Origin: Natrinema gelatinilyticum
Lineage (GTDB): Archaea; Halobacteriota; Halobacteria; Halobacteriales; Natrialbaceae
NCBI RefSeq assembly: GCF_024266705.1
Contig: NZ_CP100756.1
Span: 2,852,001 to 2,916,000 of the forward strand
DNA: 64,000 nucleotides
Direction of reading: 5' to 3'
Shown: piece by piece, positions 9,267 to 18,230 of the stretch
How the letters are laid out: the number at the start of each line of letters is the position of its first letter
How positions within the stretch are numbered: the stretch's first letter is position 1
Made by a program: the position numbers and the translations under genes
Notes under the pieces: generated by a model
The model's database searches: none
Told to the model about the DNA's origin: nothing
What the model saw: the letters and a program-made list of their open reading frames with translations, nothing else

Positions 9267-9515
9267 ATGGTCAACGAGCGGTATTCGCCGACCGAGAAGG
9301 ACGAGCAAATCCTCGAGGCGCTGAAAGACGGCCGCGATCGCGGCGATCCGTGAGGGCGTGCGAACCCTCGGTGGCTGATGGACGAAACCGGGCTTTCGAA
9401 AAGTAACGTCGAGTTCTGCCTTCGGAGCCTCCGAGACGCCGGATGGATCCACCGACCGTCGAGGGGCCTCTACGAACTCGTCAAAGATCCGAGAGAGGGT
9501 GCCTTCGATGAGTAG
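9267..9515 (+). pseudogene. Winged-helix regulator paralogue with internal stop
   Basis: In a single frame it reads MVNERYSPTEKDEQILEALK, then GRDRGDP and a TGA at 9351-9353, then continues without a frame change through RANPRWLMDETGLSKSNVEF and GLYELVKDPREGAFDE to a TAG. The second half is clearly the recognition helix and wing of the same family as the gene at 8919. Just before the stop lies a 14-base perfect palindrome (GCCGCGATCGCGGC). A nonsense mutation or small insertion has inactivated it. Confidence 0.75.
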
Positions 9516-10133
9516 CGACTGACCCGATGGGATCGAGTCTCAATTTCAGGAGAGAGCCGAGTTCTGGAGGGATGCCTGATTTCGTCGATAGCCACGGTCC
9601 ACCGGGTGAAATGTAATCAATTCCGATCGGATCGTCCCGATATGTCGTCTCGATTTCGATCGACTCCGGTGGAGCACGACGATTTTTCTCCCATTTTTCC
9701 ACGACGTTGTGTATCAGTGGCTCGTCCGTCGTCTGTCGCGCCGGTCGCACTTCGTGGGTCTGTGTCATCACTCCACGTTTACATTCCGACTTCGTCGTTC
9801 CAATTATTCTATCACGCGGTAGATGAATCCCGGAAACGGCGAGGAAATACGTCTCGAAATCCGTTCCCCGGAACATCTCTGCGAAAACTGGATCTTCTTT
9901 CGCAATGTACTCCCAGTCGACCTGTCCCGCTGTGGCCGGCGAATCGGCGATAAGAGCGTACTGGGGTTCCCACTATCTCGTTTGATCGACTCCCCCACCA
10001 AGATCGGATCACTCGTTCGAAGTTGCCCGACCTCCCGAAATTGAAATGTGGATTTCCACTGGTACGCACCGACCAGTTCTGCTATCGCAGTAGCTCCGAT
10101 GGCCGTAATCGTTTTTCTTCTCTTCAACCTCAC
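9481..10133 (-). pseudogene. Broken secreted/lipoprotein-like hypothetical protein
   Basis: The first part starts MRLKRRKTITAIGATAIAEL, a basic then hydrophobic N-terminus like a signal peptide. The frame shifts near 9965-9985, and another frame carries YALIADSPATAGQVDWEYIA and on through MFRGTDFETYFLAVSG and VVEKWEKNRRAPPESIEIE. The pattern (an aspartate/tryptophan-rich block, an FLAVSG strand, and a terminal RRAPPE motif) resembles small haloarchaeal secreted proteins of unknown function. The original C-terminus is uncertain; the frame now runs into the winged-helix remnant. No function can be assigned. Confidence 0.5.
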
Positions 10134-10202
10134 ATTCTTATTTCTCTACCCAATATATAATAAACCTCAAGCGGTCGTGAGCATCTCGGGTGACTGAAAC
10201 AG

Positions 10203-10283
10203 GACGACATCGTCGAACCGCTGGGCCACGGCATCTACGAAATCAACGAGGGCGAAGTGCCGAATCGGCGTCTCGATGACTAG
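10203..10283 (+). pseudogene. C-terminal fragment of a third winged-helix paralogue
   Basis: The frame reads DDIVEPLGHGIYEINEGEVP and RRLDD before a TAG. LGHGIYEI matches the wing of the regulators at 8919 and 9267 (TTGLYEL, SRGLYEL). No N-terminal half is found upstream. It shows that this interval once held at least three such genes. Confidence 0.5.
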
Positions 10284-10527
10284 TATTCGTCTTTCCGAAA
10301 TCGAGGCGACTGCCTCTGTGTCGGCCGAAAGAGAGGAATTTTTCGAACCACTCGACCTCGAGGTTGTTTACGTGAGTCATCCGGAGTCGATGGGAAAGAA
10401 CAGCGCGCAACACACCCATGGTTGCGTACAGCCTATTCATACACAACGATACTATTCTATTGAAGACGCTGTTTGCATTTAGTGGCATTAGATTCATCTA
10501 CCCGGGGGAATAGAGTGATTTACGTGC

Positions 10528-11703
10528 ATGCGAACGACCGATGTCGAAGAGACGGCCCCTGGCGAACTCATCTCCTACGGGAGAGAATCGTATTACCGGC
10601 CGGATCCACTACCACCCTCGGGCACCCTTGCAGGAGATGCAGACTTTTACGGCCTGCTCGCTGACGCGACGTTCTGGCTCGGTAAACTCAGCGGTATCGG
10701 CCTCGAACTCGAGTTCCCGCCCGTTCTCTACACCTCGCTCCTCCGGAAGGAAGCGATGGAATCGGCCGAAATCGAAGGCGCTAACATCGACTACAACGCC
10801 CTCTACAGCCTCGAAACGCGCAGTCTCGACGAAATCGAGGACGGCGTTGAACCCACCTCGAGTGAAACCGGTACGAAGGACACGACGGAAGTTCTCAACT
10901 ACGAACAGGCTATCGAAGACGGTATTGACGCGCTCGACAGCGGCGGAGAGATTTCCGTTGGCCTCATTCACGATCTTCACGAGGTGCTTCTCACGGACGT
11001 TCCGGACGACCGGGTCGATACCGATACAATTGGTTCCTACAAGATAGTTCCGAACCACCTCGGAGACTTTCTGCCGCCAGTGCCGGGGGAAATCGACGGG
11101 CTAATGGATGCCCTGGTGACGTACTACCGGGCCGGCGGTAGCTATCACTCGCTCATAGATATCGCCCTGTTTCACTACCAGTTTGAAACGATCCACCCGT
11201 ATGGGGATGGAAACGGACGGCTCGGTCGTCTCCTCATCACGCTCCAACTGCACGATAGCGGCCTTCTCGAACGGCCGAATCTCTATCTCAGTGAGTACTT
11301 CAATCGAAATAAAGCCGCGTATGTAGACCGAATGGAGGCGGTTCGGATCCAGGGCGACTGGGAGCGATGGGTGTCGTTTTTTGTAAACGGAATTGCCAAG
11401 CAAGCCGAGGAGTCCGTCGATCGGACGCTGGCACTAGATGGGCTGCGGCGCCGCTACGAGAACGAATACGGCGGTGTCCAGTACGCGAAAAATCGATTAG
11501 CGTGCAATCTCTTCGAATATCCCTACGTGACGACTAAAACAGCCGCGGAGATGCTCGATATTGAACGGTCGACAGCGTATCGTGCGATTGACGAGCTAGA
11601 AGATGACGGTGTTCTCGAGGAAGTTACGGGGAAAGAGCGCAATAAGGAATACCGTGCGAAGGAGATTTTCGAAATTCTCGAGCGACCGCCCCAGACGTAT
11701 TGA
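10528..11703 (+). CDS. Fic domain protein (AMPylator-type) with C-terminal HTH
   Basis: A 391-residue Fic protein. The catalytic motif HPYGDGNGRLGR begins at His223, with all expected catalytic and phosphate-binding residues. An N-terminal inhibitory motif of the S-x-x-x-E-G type is visible at Ser79-Glu83-Gly84, so the protein is probably self-inhibited (class II Fic). Residues about 330-391 form a winged-helix domain (AAEMLDIERSTAYRAIDELE). Such proteins transfer AMP, or less often another nucleotide or phosphate group, to target proteins. It is a single gene in a decayed region; the substrate is unknown. Start choice: ATG 10528 gives the family N-terminus with the RPDPLPP segment. Confidence 0.9.
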   Translation: MRTTDVEETAPGELISYGRESYYRPDPLPPSGTLAGDADFYGLLADATFWLGKLSGIGLELEFPPVLYTSLLRKEAMESAEIEGANIDYNALYSLETRSLDEIEDGVEPTSSETGTKDTTEVLNYEQAIEDGIDALDSGGEISVGLIHDLHEVLLTDVPDDRVDTDTIGSYKIVPNHLGDFLPPVPGEIDGLMDALVTYYRAGGSYHSLIDIALFHYQFETIHPYGDGNGRLGRLLITLQLHDSGLLERPNLYLSEYFNRNKAAYVDRMEAVRIQGDWERWVSFFVNGIAKQAEESVDRTLALDGLRRRYENEYGGVQYAKNRLACNLFEYPYVTTKTAAEMLDIERSTAYRAIDELEDDGVLEEVTGKERNKEYRAKEIFEILERPPQTY

Positions 11704-11827
11704 GTCTTCCCCTCCTCTCGATTTGTTTCGACGCCTGTACACCCGATCAGTACTCGTAGTGTGATCGTATTGCGAGATAATCGACCGCCGCTGTCGGCCG
11801 AACGTCGTTCGGACATCGACCTCGACC

Positions 11828-11835
11828 TTTTACAA
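11828..11835 (+). promoter_or_regulatory. Probable TATA box for the DUF255 gene
   Basis: TTTTACAA lies 22-29 bases before the ATG at 11857. That is the expected spacing for a haloarchaeal leaderless transcript. Confidence 0.4.
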
Positions 11836-11856
11836 CGGGCGCCCGTACACACGTCC

Positions 11857-14082
11857 ATGTCCGCCCCCACGTCACGAAATCGGCTCGAGGAGGAGCAGAG
11901 TCCCTACCTGCGCCAGCACGCCGACAATCCGGTCAACTGGCAGCCGTGGGACGAGCAGGCCCTCGAGGCAGCGAGGAAACGGGACGTGCCGATTTTCCTC
12001 TCGATCGGCTACTCGGCGTGTCACTGGTGTCACGTCATGGAGGAAGAGAGCTTCGCCGACGACGATATTGCCGAGGTGTTGAACGAAAACTTCGTGCCGA
12101 TCAAGGTCGACCGCGAGGAGCGCCCGGACGTCGACAGCATCTACATGACCGTCTGCCAGCTGGTCAGGGGCCAGGGCGGGTGGCCGCTTTCGGCGTGGCT
12201 CACCCCCGAGAGCAAGCCGTTTTTCATCGGGACGTACTTCCCGAAGGAGGGCCAGCGCGGCCAGCCCGGCTTTCGCAACCTGCTCGAGCGCATCAGCAAC
12301 TCCTGGACGAACGAGGACGACCGCGAGGAGATGGAGCATCGCGCCGAGCAGTGGACCGACGCGGCGAAAGATCGGCTCGAAGAAACGCCCGACGCCGCTG
12401 ACGCAGGCGTTGGCGCGGAGCCACCCTCGAGCGAGGTCCTCGAGACGGCCGCGGACGCGACCGTGCGAAGCGCCGATCACGAGTTCGGCGGGTTCGGCTC
12501 CGGCGGTCCGAAGTTCCCCCAACCCTCTCGCCTTCAAGTTCTCGCGCGGGCGTACGATCGAACGGGCGACGAGGACTACCTCGAGGTATTCGAGCACGCC
12601 CTCGACGCGATGGCATCGGGCGGCCTCTACGACCACGTCGGCGGGGGCTTCCACCGCTACTGCGTCGATCGCGACTGGACGGTCCCCCACTTCGAGAAGA
12701 TGCTCTACGACAACGCCGAAATTCCGCGGGCGTTCCTCGCCGGCTACCAGCTGACAGGCGAAGATCGCTACGCAGAGGTGGTTGCGGATACCCTGACGTT
12801 CGTCGATCGCGAACTGCGACACGACGATGGCGGCTTCTTCAGCACCCTCGACGCCCAGAGTGAGTCACCTCAGACCGGCGAGCGTGAGGAGGGCGCGTTC
12901 TACGTCTGGACCCCCGACGAAGTCGAAGACGTCCTCGGGGACGAGACCGACGCCGCGCTTTTCTGTAAAAGATACGACATTACTCGATCAGGTAACTTCG
13001 AGGGTCGAAACCAGCCCAACCGCGTCACCCCCGTTTCGGAACTCACCGTCGGGTTCGACCTCGAGGGAAGCGAGGTTCTGAAACGACTCGAATCGTCCCG
13101 AACGCAGCTGTTCGAGGCCCGCGAGAAGCGCCCGCGGCCGAACCGCGACGAGAAGGTGCTCGCGGGATGGAACGGGCTGATGATCACGACCTACGCCGAG
13201 GCGGCGCTGGTACTCGGCGACGACGATTACGCCGAGACGGCCGTCGACGCCCTCGAGTTCGTTCGGGATCGACTCTGGGACGAAGACGAGCGGCGCCTCT
13301 CACGACGGTACAAAGACGACGACGTCGCGATCGACGGCTATCTCGAGGACTATGCCTTTCTCGCGCGGGGTGCGCTCGATTGTTATCAGGCCACCGGCGA
13401 CGTCGATCACCTCGCGTTCGCGCTCGAACTGGCCCGCGTCATCGAGGCCGAGTTCTGGGACGAAGATCGGGGCACCCTCTACTTCACTCCCGAGAGCGGC
13501 GAGTCGCTCGTCACGCGCCCCCAGGAACTCGGCGATCAGTCGACACCTTCCGCGGCCGGTGTCGCAGTCGAGACGCTGCTCGCGCTCGACGAGTTCGCGG
13601 CCAGCGAGGGATCGAAGGTTCCTCGAGCAGACGGCGAAGCCGTCGACGAGACGTTCGAAGACATAGCTGCCACCGTCCTCGAAACGCACGCAGACCGAAT
13701 CGAAGCGAACGCGCTCGAACACGCGACCCTGTGTCTCGCTACCGACCGCCTCCGGTCCGGCGCGCTCGAGGTGACGGTGGCCGCAGACGCCCTCCCAACG
13801 GAATGGCGTGACCGGTTCGCGTCGCGATACTTCCCCGATCGGCTCTTCGCACTCCGGCCACCGACCGAAGACGGACTCGCGGACTGGCTCGATCGACTGG
13901 GGCTCGAGGACGCACCGCCGATCTGGGCGGGGCGGGAAGCCCGCGACGGGGAACCGACGCTGTACGTCTGTCGTGATCGAACGTGCTCGCCGCCGACCCA
14001 CGACGCGGCCGAGGCACTCGAGTGGCTCGGGGAGGCGGAGGAAGACTCGGGAACTGGAACCGCGACGGACGCGCCGTTCTGA
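11857..14082 (+). CDS. DUF255 thioredoxin-fold protein (YyaL/SSP411-like)
   Basis: A 741-residue cytoplasmic protein. The N-terminus carries the family signature NRLEEEQSPYLRQHADNPVN and a thioredoxin-like domain with CHWCHVM near residue 58. The rest, with repeats such as YDHVGGGFHRY and HFEKMLYDNAE, is the alpha/alpha toroid of the N-acylglucosamine 2-epimerase/cellobiose epimerase fold. Its exact activity is not established. I chose ATG 11857 over an upstream GTG because it gives the conserved N-terminus. A TATA-like TTTTACAA lies at 11828-11835, so translation is probably leaderless or nearly so. Confidence 0.92.
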   Translation: MSAPTSRNRLEEEQSPYLRQHADNPVNWQPWDEQALEAARKRDVPIFLSIGYSACHWCHVMEEESFADDDIAEVLNENFVPIKVDREERPDVDSIYMTVCQLVRGQGGWPLSAWLTPESKPFFIGTYFPKEGQRGQPGFRNLLERISNSWTNEDDREEMEHRAEQWTDAAKDRLEETPDAADAGVGAEPPSSEVLETAADATVRSADHEFGGFGSGGPKFPQPSRLQVLARAYDRTGDEDYLEVFEHALDAMASGGLYDHVGGGFHRYCVDRDWTVPHFEKMLYDNAEIPRAFLAGYQLTGEDRYAEVVADTLTFVDRELRHDDGGFFSTLDAQSESPQTGEREEGAFYVWTPDEVEDVLGDETDAALFCKRYDITRSGNFEGRNQPNRVTPVSELTVGFDLEGSEVLKRLESSRTQLFEAREKRPRPNRDEKVLAGWNGLMITTYAEAALVLGDDDYAETAVDALEFVRDRLWDEDERRLSRRYKDDDVAIDGYLEDYAFLARGALDCYQATGDVDHLAFALELARVIEAEFWDEDRGTLYFTPESGESLVTRPQELGDQSTPSAAGVAVETLLALDEFAASEGSKVPRADGEAVDETFEDIAATVLETHADRIEANALEHATLCLATDRLRSGALEVTVAADALPTEWRDRFASRYFPDRLFALRPPTEDGLADWLDRLGLEDAPPIWAGREARDGEPTLYVCRDRTCSPPTHDAAEALEWLGEAEEDSGTGTATDAPF

Positions 14083-14319
14083 AACCGGTCGGAGTGCCGT
14101 ACCGAGCGGTCGAAAGCGGTAACGACACGCCATGATGGGGTGATAAAACCCATCAGTCAGGGTCGCCACAAAGATCCAACAGTTCTCGAGAAGGCGGTTC
14201 GCGAACGCTGAATCGCGGACGGGTTCGTGTACGTTGGTAGCGATGGGGACATGATTCACACAAAATGTTACCGCTTCTCGGTATTTCTTGTACATCGTTG
14301 ACTAAGTCCGTGAGAGACT

Positions 14320-15990
14320 ATGTCCCCCATGCTCGACGATCGGCCGATCGAGGACGTCACGATCGATAGTATGATCCGTGACCGAGCGGATCTGATTCCC
14401 GAATCGACGGCGCTGATCTATGGACCGGACGACCACCACGTTACGTACGGCAAACTCGACGACGCGGCGAACCGCATCGCGAACGGGCTTTGCGACCTCG
14501 GCGTCGAACGCGGATCGAACGTTTCGCTGATGGCCGCACATCCGCTCCAGACGCTGTTCGGTATGTTCGGGATCAACAAAGCCGGCGGCGTGTACTCTCC
14601 GATCAACTTCGAATACACCGGCAAGACGCTCTCATACCAATTGAACGATACCGATCCCGACGTGTTCATCCTCGAGGACCGCTATCTGGATCGGGTCGCC
14701 GCCGTCCGCGACGATCTCGAGACGGACCCCGAACTCGTCGTGATGGATACCGATGCCGAACGGCCGAAGACGCCGCTCGAGACGACACCCTTCGACGAAC
14801 TCCGCGAGGCGTCCGCGGGCGATCCCGATGTCGACGTCTCGTGGGACGACACCGCGAGCATCGTCTACACCTCGGGGACGACGGGAATGCCGAAAGGAGT
14901 GGTCCTGCCCCATCGCTGGATCTTCGCCAACTACATCGCGCCGAAGCGCGCGCTGTTGAACGACGACGACGTCGTTCACACGTCGCTTCCGCTGTATCAC
15001 ATCGGCGGCGTCTACGCGGACGTCGTCGCCGGGTTGCAAGCCGGCGGGACCGTCGCGCTGTGGGATCGATTCTCGCCACAGGCGTTCTGGGACCGCGTCG
15101 ACGAGTACGAGGCGACCGCGGCGACGCTCATTTCGGTGATGATGCCATGGCTGGTGAACGCGCGCGAGTCCGATTCGGATCGCGAGAATACCCTCAGTAA
15201 AGTCCACATGCAACCGCTCCCGGAAGAGTACGAAGCGATCGCAGAGCGGTTCGGGTTCGATGTTGTGACGGTCGCGTTCGCCCAGACGGAGACCGGCTCT
15301 CCAATCGTCGGGGTCGTCCGAACGAACGACCTCGGCGGCACCCCCGAAGCGTTCCGACGTGGCCTGGGTCCCAAAGCGGTGGCGGAGCGCGCCCGTGAGT
15401 TGAATCTTCCCGTCGTCGACTCGGTCGACGAGGAACGGTACATGGGGCGCGTCCGGGAGGACATCGTCGAAGCCGCAGTGCTCGACGAACGCGGGAGAGA
15501 ACTCGAGTCCGGCGAGGTCGGCGAGCTCTGTATCAGACCGAACCGGCCCGGGATTCTCCTGGATCGCTACCACGCCAAACCCGTCCGGACGCTCGAGGCG
15601 GCCGAAAACCTCTGGTTCCACACCGGCGACGCCGCCTACCGCGACGAGGACGGAAACTTCTATTACGTCGACCGGCTGGGCGACGTGATCCGCCGGCGCG
15701 GCGAGAACATTTCCTCGATGCAGATTCAGGACGCGGTCTCGAGCCACGAGGGCGTCGATGCCGCGGCCGCGTTTCCGATTCCCGCGCCCGAGGGCGGCGA
15801 AGATCACATCGGTCTCGCCGTCGAACCGCGACAGGACGCCGACGTGTCGCGGGCGGCGATCGAGGACCACCTCGACGGGCGACTCCCCGAGTTCATGCGG
15901 CCCGACGAGACGTACGTCGTAGACGTGATTCCGACGACGGAGACGAACAAGATGCGAAAATTCGAACTGCGGGAGGAGCTCCTCGAATGA
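14320..15990 (+). CDS. Acyl-CoA/AMP-dependent ligase
   Basis: A 556-residue adenylate-forming enzyme of the ANL superfamily. The P-loop YTSGTTGMPKGVVLPH is near residue 184, the adenine-binding YHIGG follows, and the hinge region FHTGDAAYRDEDGNFYYVDR and GENIS are near the C-terminus. The C-terminal catalytic lysine position reads TNKMRKF. It activates a carboxylic acid with ATP and forms a CoA thioester. The next gene, a carboxyltransferase, overlaps its stop by four bases, so the two products probably act together on an acid or acyl-CoA. Substrate length cannot be told. Confidence 0.9.
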   Translation: MSPMLDDRPIEDVTIDSMIRDRADLIPESTALIYGPDDHHVTYGKLDDAANRIANGLCDLGVERGSNVSLMAAHPLQTLFGMFGINKAGGVYSPINFEYTGKTLSYQLNDTDPDVFILEDRYLDRVAAVRDDLETDPELVVMDTDAERPKTPLETTPFDELREASAGDPDVDVSWDDTASIVYTSGTTGMPKGVVLPHRWIFANYIAPKRALLNDDDVVHTSLPLYHIGGVYADVVAGLQAGGTVALWDRFSPQAFWDRVDEYEATAATLISVMMPWLVNARESDSDRENTLSKVHMQPLPEEYEAIAERFGFDVVTVAFAQTETGSPIVGVVRTNDLGGTPEAFRRGLGPKAVAERARELNLPVVDSVDEERYMGRVREDIVEAAVLDERGRELESGEVGELCIRPNRPGILLDRYHAKPVRTLEAAENLWFHTGDAAYRDEDGNFYYVDRLGDVIRRRGENISSMQIQDAVSSHEGVDAAAAFPIPAPEGGEDHIGLAVEPRQDADVSRAAIEDHLDGRLPEFMRPDETYVVDVIPTTETNKMRKFELREELLE

Positions 15991-17552
15991 CGGACGACCC
16001 ATTCGAGGACGTCGCCGAGGCGAAGCGAGCGGTCGCCGACGACGCGCGCGGAGAGGCCGTCGCGCGCCAGCACGAACTCGGCAAGCTGACTGCCCGCGAG
16101 CGTATCGACTACCTGCTCGACGACGGCACGTTCGAGGAGATCGGCCGCCTCGCATCGCCGATGCCGACGACGCCCGAGACGACCGACTGGGAGCGCGCGG
16201 ACGCTCCCGCGGATGGTGTCGTCACGGGCTACGGGGAGGTAAACGACTGCCCGGTCGCGCTTTTTGCGACCGATTTCACGGTCAAGGGTGGCTCGATCGG
16301 CCACGCCGGCGGCCGGAAGATGGCGCGGGTCGCCGACCGCGCTCTCGACCGGGGATTGCCGCTGATCATGCTTCACGACGGCGGCGGGCACCGCATCCAG
16401 GAGGGCCTCGACGCGGCGCCGTTCGCCCGCGGCGACAACGGGTTCTCGAAGCTTCAGACCGCTCTCTCCGGCTGGGTCCCCGTCGTCTCCGCGATGATGG
16501 GACCGGCCTTCGCCGCGCCGACGAACTTTGCGGCGCTGTCGGACTTCGTGCCGATCGTCGAGGGCACGGGAACGATGGGCGTCGCCGGCCCGTCGCTCGT
16601 CGAGGCCGCCCTCGGCGTCGACGGGACCAAGGAGGAACTCGGCAGCGCGCGGTTCCAGACGACCGAGACCGGCATGGCCGATCTCGCGTGCGAGGACGAC
16701 GAGGCGTGTCTCAACGCGATCCAGCGGTTCCTCTCGTACCTGCCGCGAAACGCCAGACGGGAGCTGCCGACGACCGACTCGCGTCCCCCGGCCGTCGACG
16801 GCGAACGGCTGCGTAAGACCGTCCCCTCGAGCCCGCGGAAGGGATACGACATCGACGCGATCATCGAGGGGATCGTCGACCGGGACTCGGTGTTCGAACT
16901 CAAACCCACCTACGCCCGGAACATCGTCACCGCGTTCGCTCGACTCGAGGGCGAGCCCATCGGTGTCATCGCAAACAACCCCCGGATCAAAGCAGGGACG
17001 ATCGACACGGGCGCGTCGGAGAAGGCCGCTCACTTCGCGGCGATCTGTGACGCGTACGGACTCCCAATCGTGACGTTGGCCGACGTTCCCGGGATCCTGC
17101 CCGGCCCAGATTCGGAGCGCGAGGGCATCGCCCGACACTCCGCGAAACTCCCCTACGAGCTCGCGCGCGCGACAGTTCCGATCGCCAGCGTCGTTATCCG
17201 ACGCGGCTACGGCTTCGGCTATGTGGCGATGGGCGGCGGTCGATCGATCGACTCGGAGCTGACGGTGCTGTGGCCGACGGCCGAGGTCGCGGCCATGGGC
17301 ATCGAAGGCGCCGTCGACATCGCGTACCGCCGAGAGATCGAGTCCGCGGACGACCCCGATGCCCGGCGCTCGGAGCTAATCGAGAAGTTCAAAGATAGAA
17401 CCGACGCCGTCCGCGCGTCCTCGCGCGTCGGGATCGACGGCGTCGTCCAGCCCGAAGATACCCGCGAGCGGATCGTTCGCGCGTTCGCTCGAGCGGACGA
17501 GCCACGCGAGGACGACTGGCCACCCAAGAAACGACCGATCGATCCGATCTGA
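15987..17552 (+). CDS. Acyl-CoA carboxylase carboxyltransferase subunit
   Basis: A 521-residue crotonase-fold carboxyltransferase like the beta subunits of propionyl-/methylcrotonyl-CoA carboxylase. Visible blocks are GKLTARERIDYLLDDGTFEE at the N-terminus, the two oxyanion-hole regions (GGGHRIQEG, and RRGYGFGYVAMGGG near the C-terminus) and IANNPRIKAGTIDTGASEKA. It transfers CO2 from carboxybiotin to an acyl-CoA. No biotin carboxylase or biotin carrier gene is in this window, so partners must be encoded elsewhere or the enzyme works in another reaction. It is translationally coupled to the upstream ligase. Confidence 0.9.
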   Translation: MTDDPFEDVAEAKRAVADDARGEAVARQHELGKLTARERIDYLLDDGTFEEIGRLASPMPTTPETTDWERADAPADGVVTGYGEVNDCPVALFATDFTVKGGSIGHAGGRKMARVADRALDRGLPLIMLHDGGGHRIQEGLDAAPFARGDNGFSKLQTALSGWVPVVSAMMGPAFAAPTNFAALSDFVPIVEGTGTMGVAGPSLVEAALGVDGTKEELGSARFQTTETGMADLACEDDEACLNAIQRFLSYLPRNARRELPTTDSRPPAVDGERLRKTVPSSPRKGYDIDAIIEGIVDRDSVFELKPTYARNIVTAFARLEGEPIGVIANNPRIKAGTIDTGASEKAAHFAAICDAYGLPIVTLADVPGILPGPDSEREGIARHSAKLPYELARATVPIASVVIRRGYGFGYVAMGGGRSIDSELTVLWPTAEVAAMGIEGAVDIAYRREIESADDPDARRSELIEKFKDRTDAVRASSRVGIDGVVQPEDTRERIVRAFARADEPREDDWPPKKRPIDPI

Positions 17553-17624
17553 GCGCAGGCAGGGTCGTCCGTCTAGGTGTCGGACGGGTCGTTCGTTCCT
17601 GTCGCCCGGACGTTCGGAGGAGAG

Positions 17625-18005
17625 TTACGCCGTCTCGAGTGCGGCGTCGATCTGATCGGCCAACCAGACCGCCGGCGGAACGGGTTCCTGCTCGACGAAT
17701 CGGGTGATTTCCTCGCCGTCATCGGTTTCCACGACCACGGTCGGGATGTACTCGACGTCGTACTCCTCGGTGCCGGGACCCTGCTTGTCCTCGTCTACGG
17801 CGTACTCCTCGATTCGCTCGCTCGGAATCTCGGCCGCCTCGAGCGCGGCGCCGAGATCGGGAAGCAGCGCGCGGCAATCCTTGCACCAGTCGCCGCCCCA
17901 GACCTTGTACACCAGTTCATCGTTGTGCGCTTCGAGCGTGTCGACCGCGTCCTCGTAGGAGGCCGCGTCCCACGTCGGATTCGGCCGCATGGTTTCGAGG
18001 CTCAT
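17625..18005 (-). CDS. Thioredoxin-family protein
   Basis: A 126-residue cytoplasmic thioredoxin-fold protein. The redox motif WGGDWCKDC is at residues 36-44, followed by the expected beta strand and the cis-proline segment EYIPTVVV (residues 85-92). It probably reduces disulphides or acts in peroxide or sulphur metabolism. It is transcribed alone, away from the cysteine synthase next door. ATG 18005 was chosen because the upstream extension in this frame is the shadow of the cysteine synthase gene. Confidence 0.88.
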   Translation of the reverse strand: MSLETMRPNPTWDAASYEDAVDTLEAHNDELVYKVWGGDWCKDCRALLPDLGAALEAAEIPSERIEEYAVDEDKQGPGTEEYDVEYIPTVVVETDDGEEITRFVEQEPVPPAVWLADQIDAALETA

Positions 18006-18230
18006 ACGCACGGCTTGCGCCTCCGCAGTCTTAACCGCGGTGTTTCTTCTGGCGGCGTAGTTGCTCGAGCAATCTGGCGGCGTTTCTCGCACTCGGCTGG
18101 CCACCCGCCGCCGTGTGGCTGTTTGCGGTGCGATTCTCGCCGCTCTGTTCGGGTTGGTGAACGCCGAGTAGCCGGCACGTCCTGCCTCTGTCCAGCATGC
18201 GTTTACGTCTGGGCTTCCAACGCAGGGGCA

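Noticed and set aside
10243..10497. Two opposing short frames (about 70-85 codons) upstream of the Fic gene
   Set aside because: Neither has a recognisable motif or typical codon use; the winged-helix fragment at 10203-10283 explains part of the stretch.
14632..16155. Long minus-strand frame (507 codons) opposite the acyl-CoA ligase
   Set aside because: Antisense shadow; the ligase and carboxyltransferase frames carry complete catalytic motifs.
18006..18230. Possible membrane-protein remnant between the thioredoxin and cysteine synthase genes
   Set aside because: Hydrophobic stretches appear in two different frames but are short, and GC-rich intergenic DNA gives such reads by chance.
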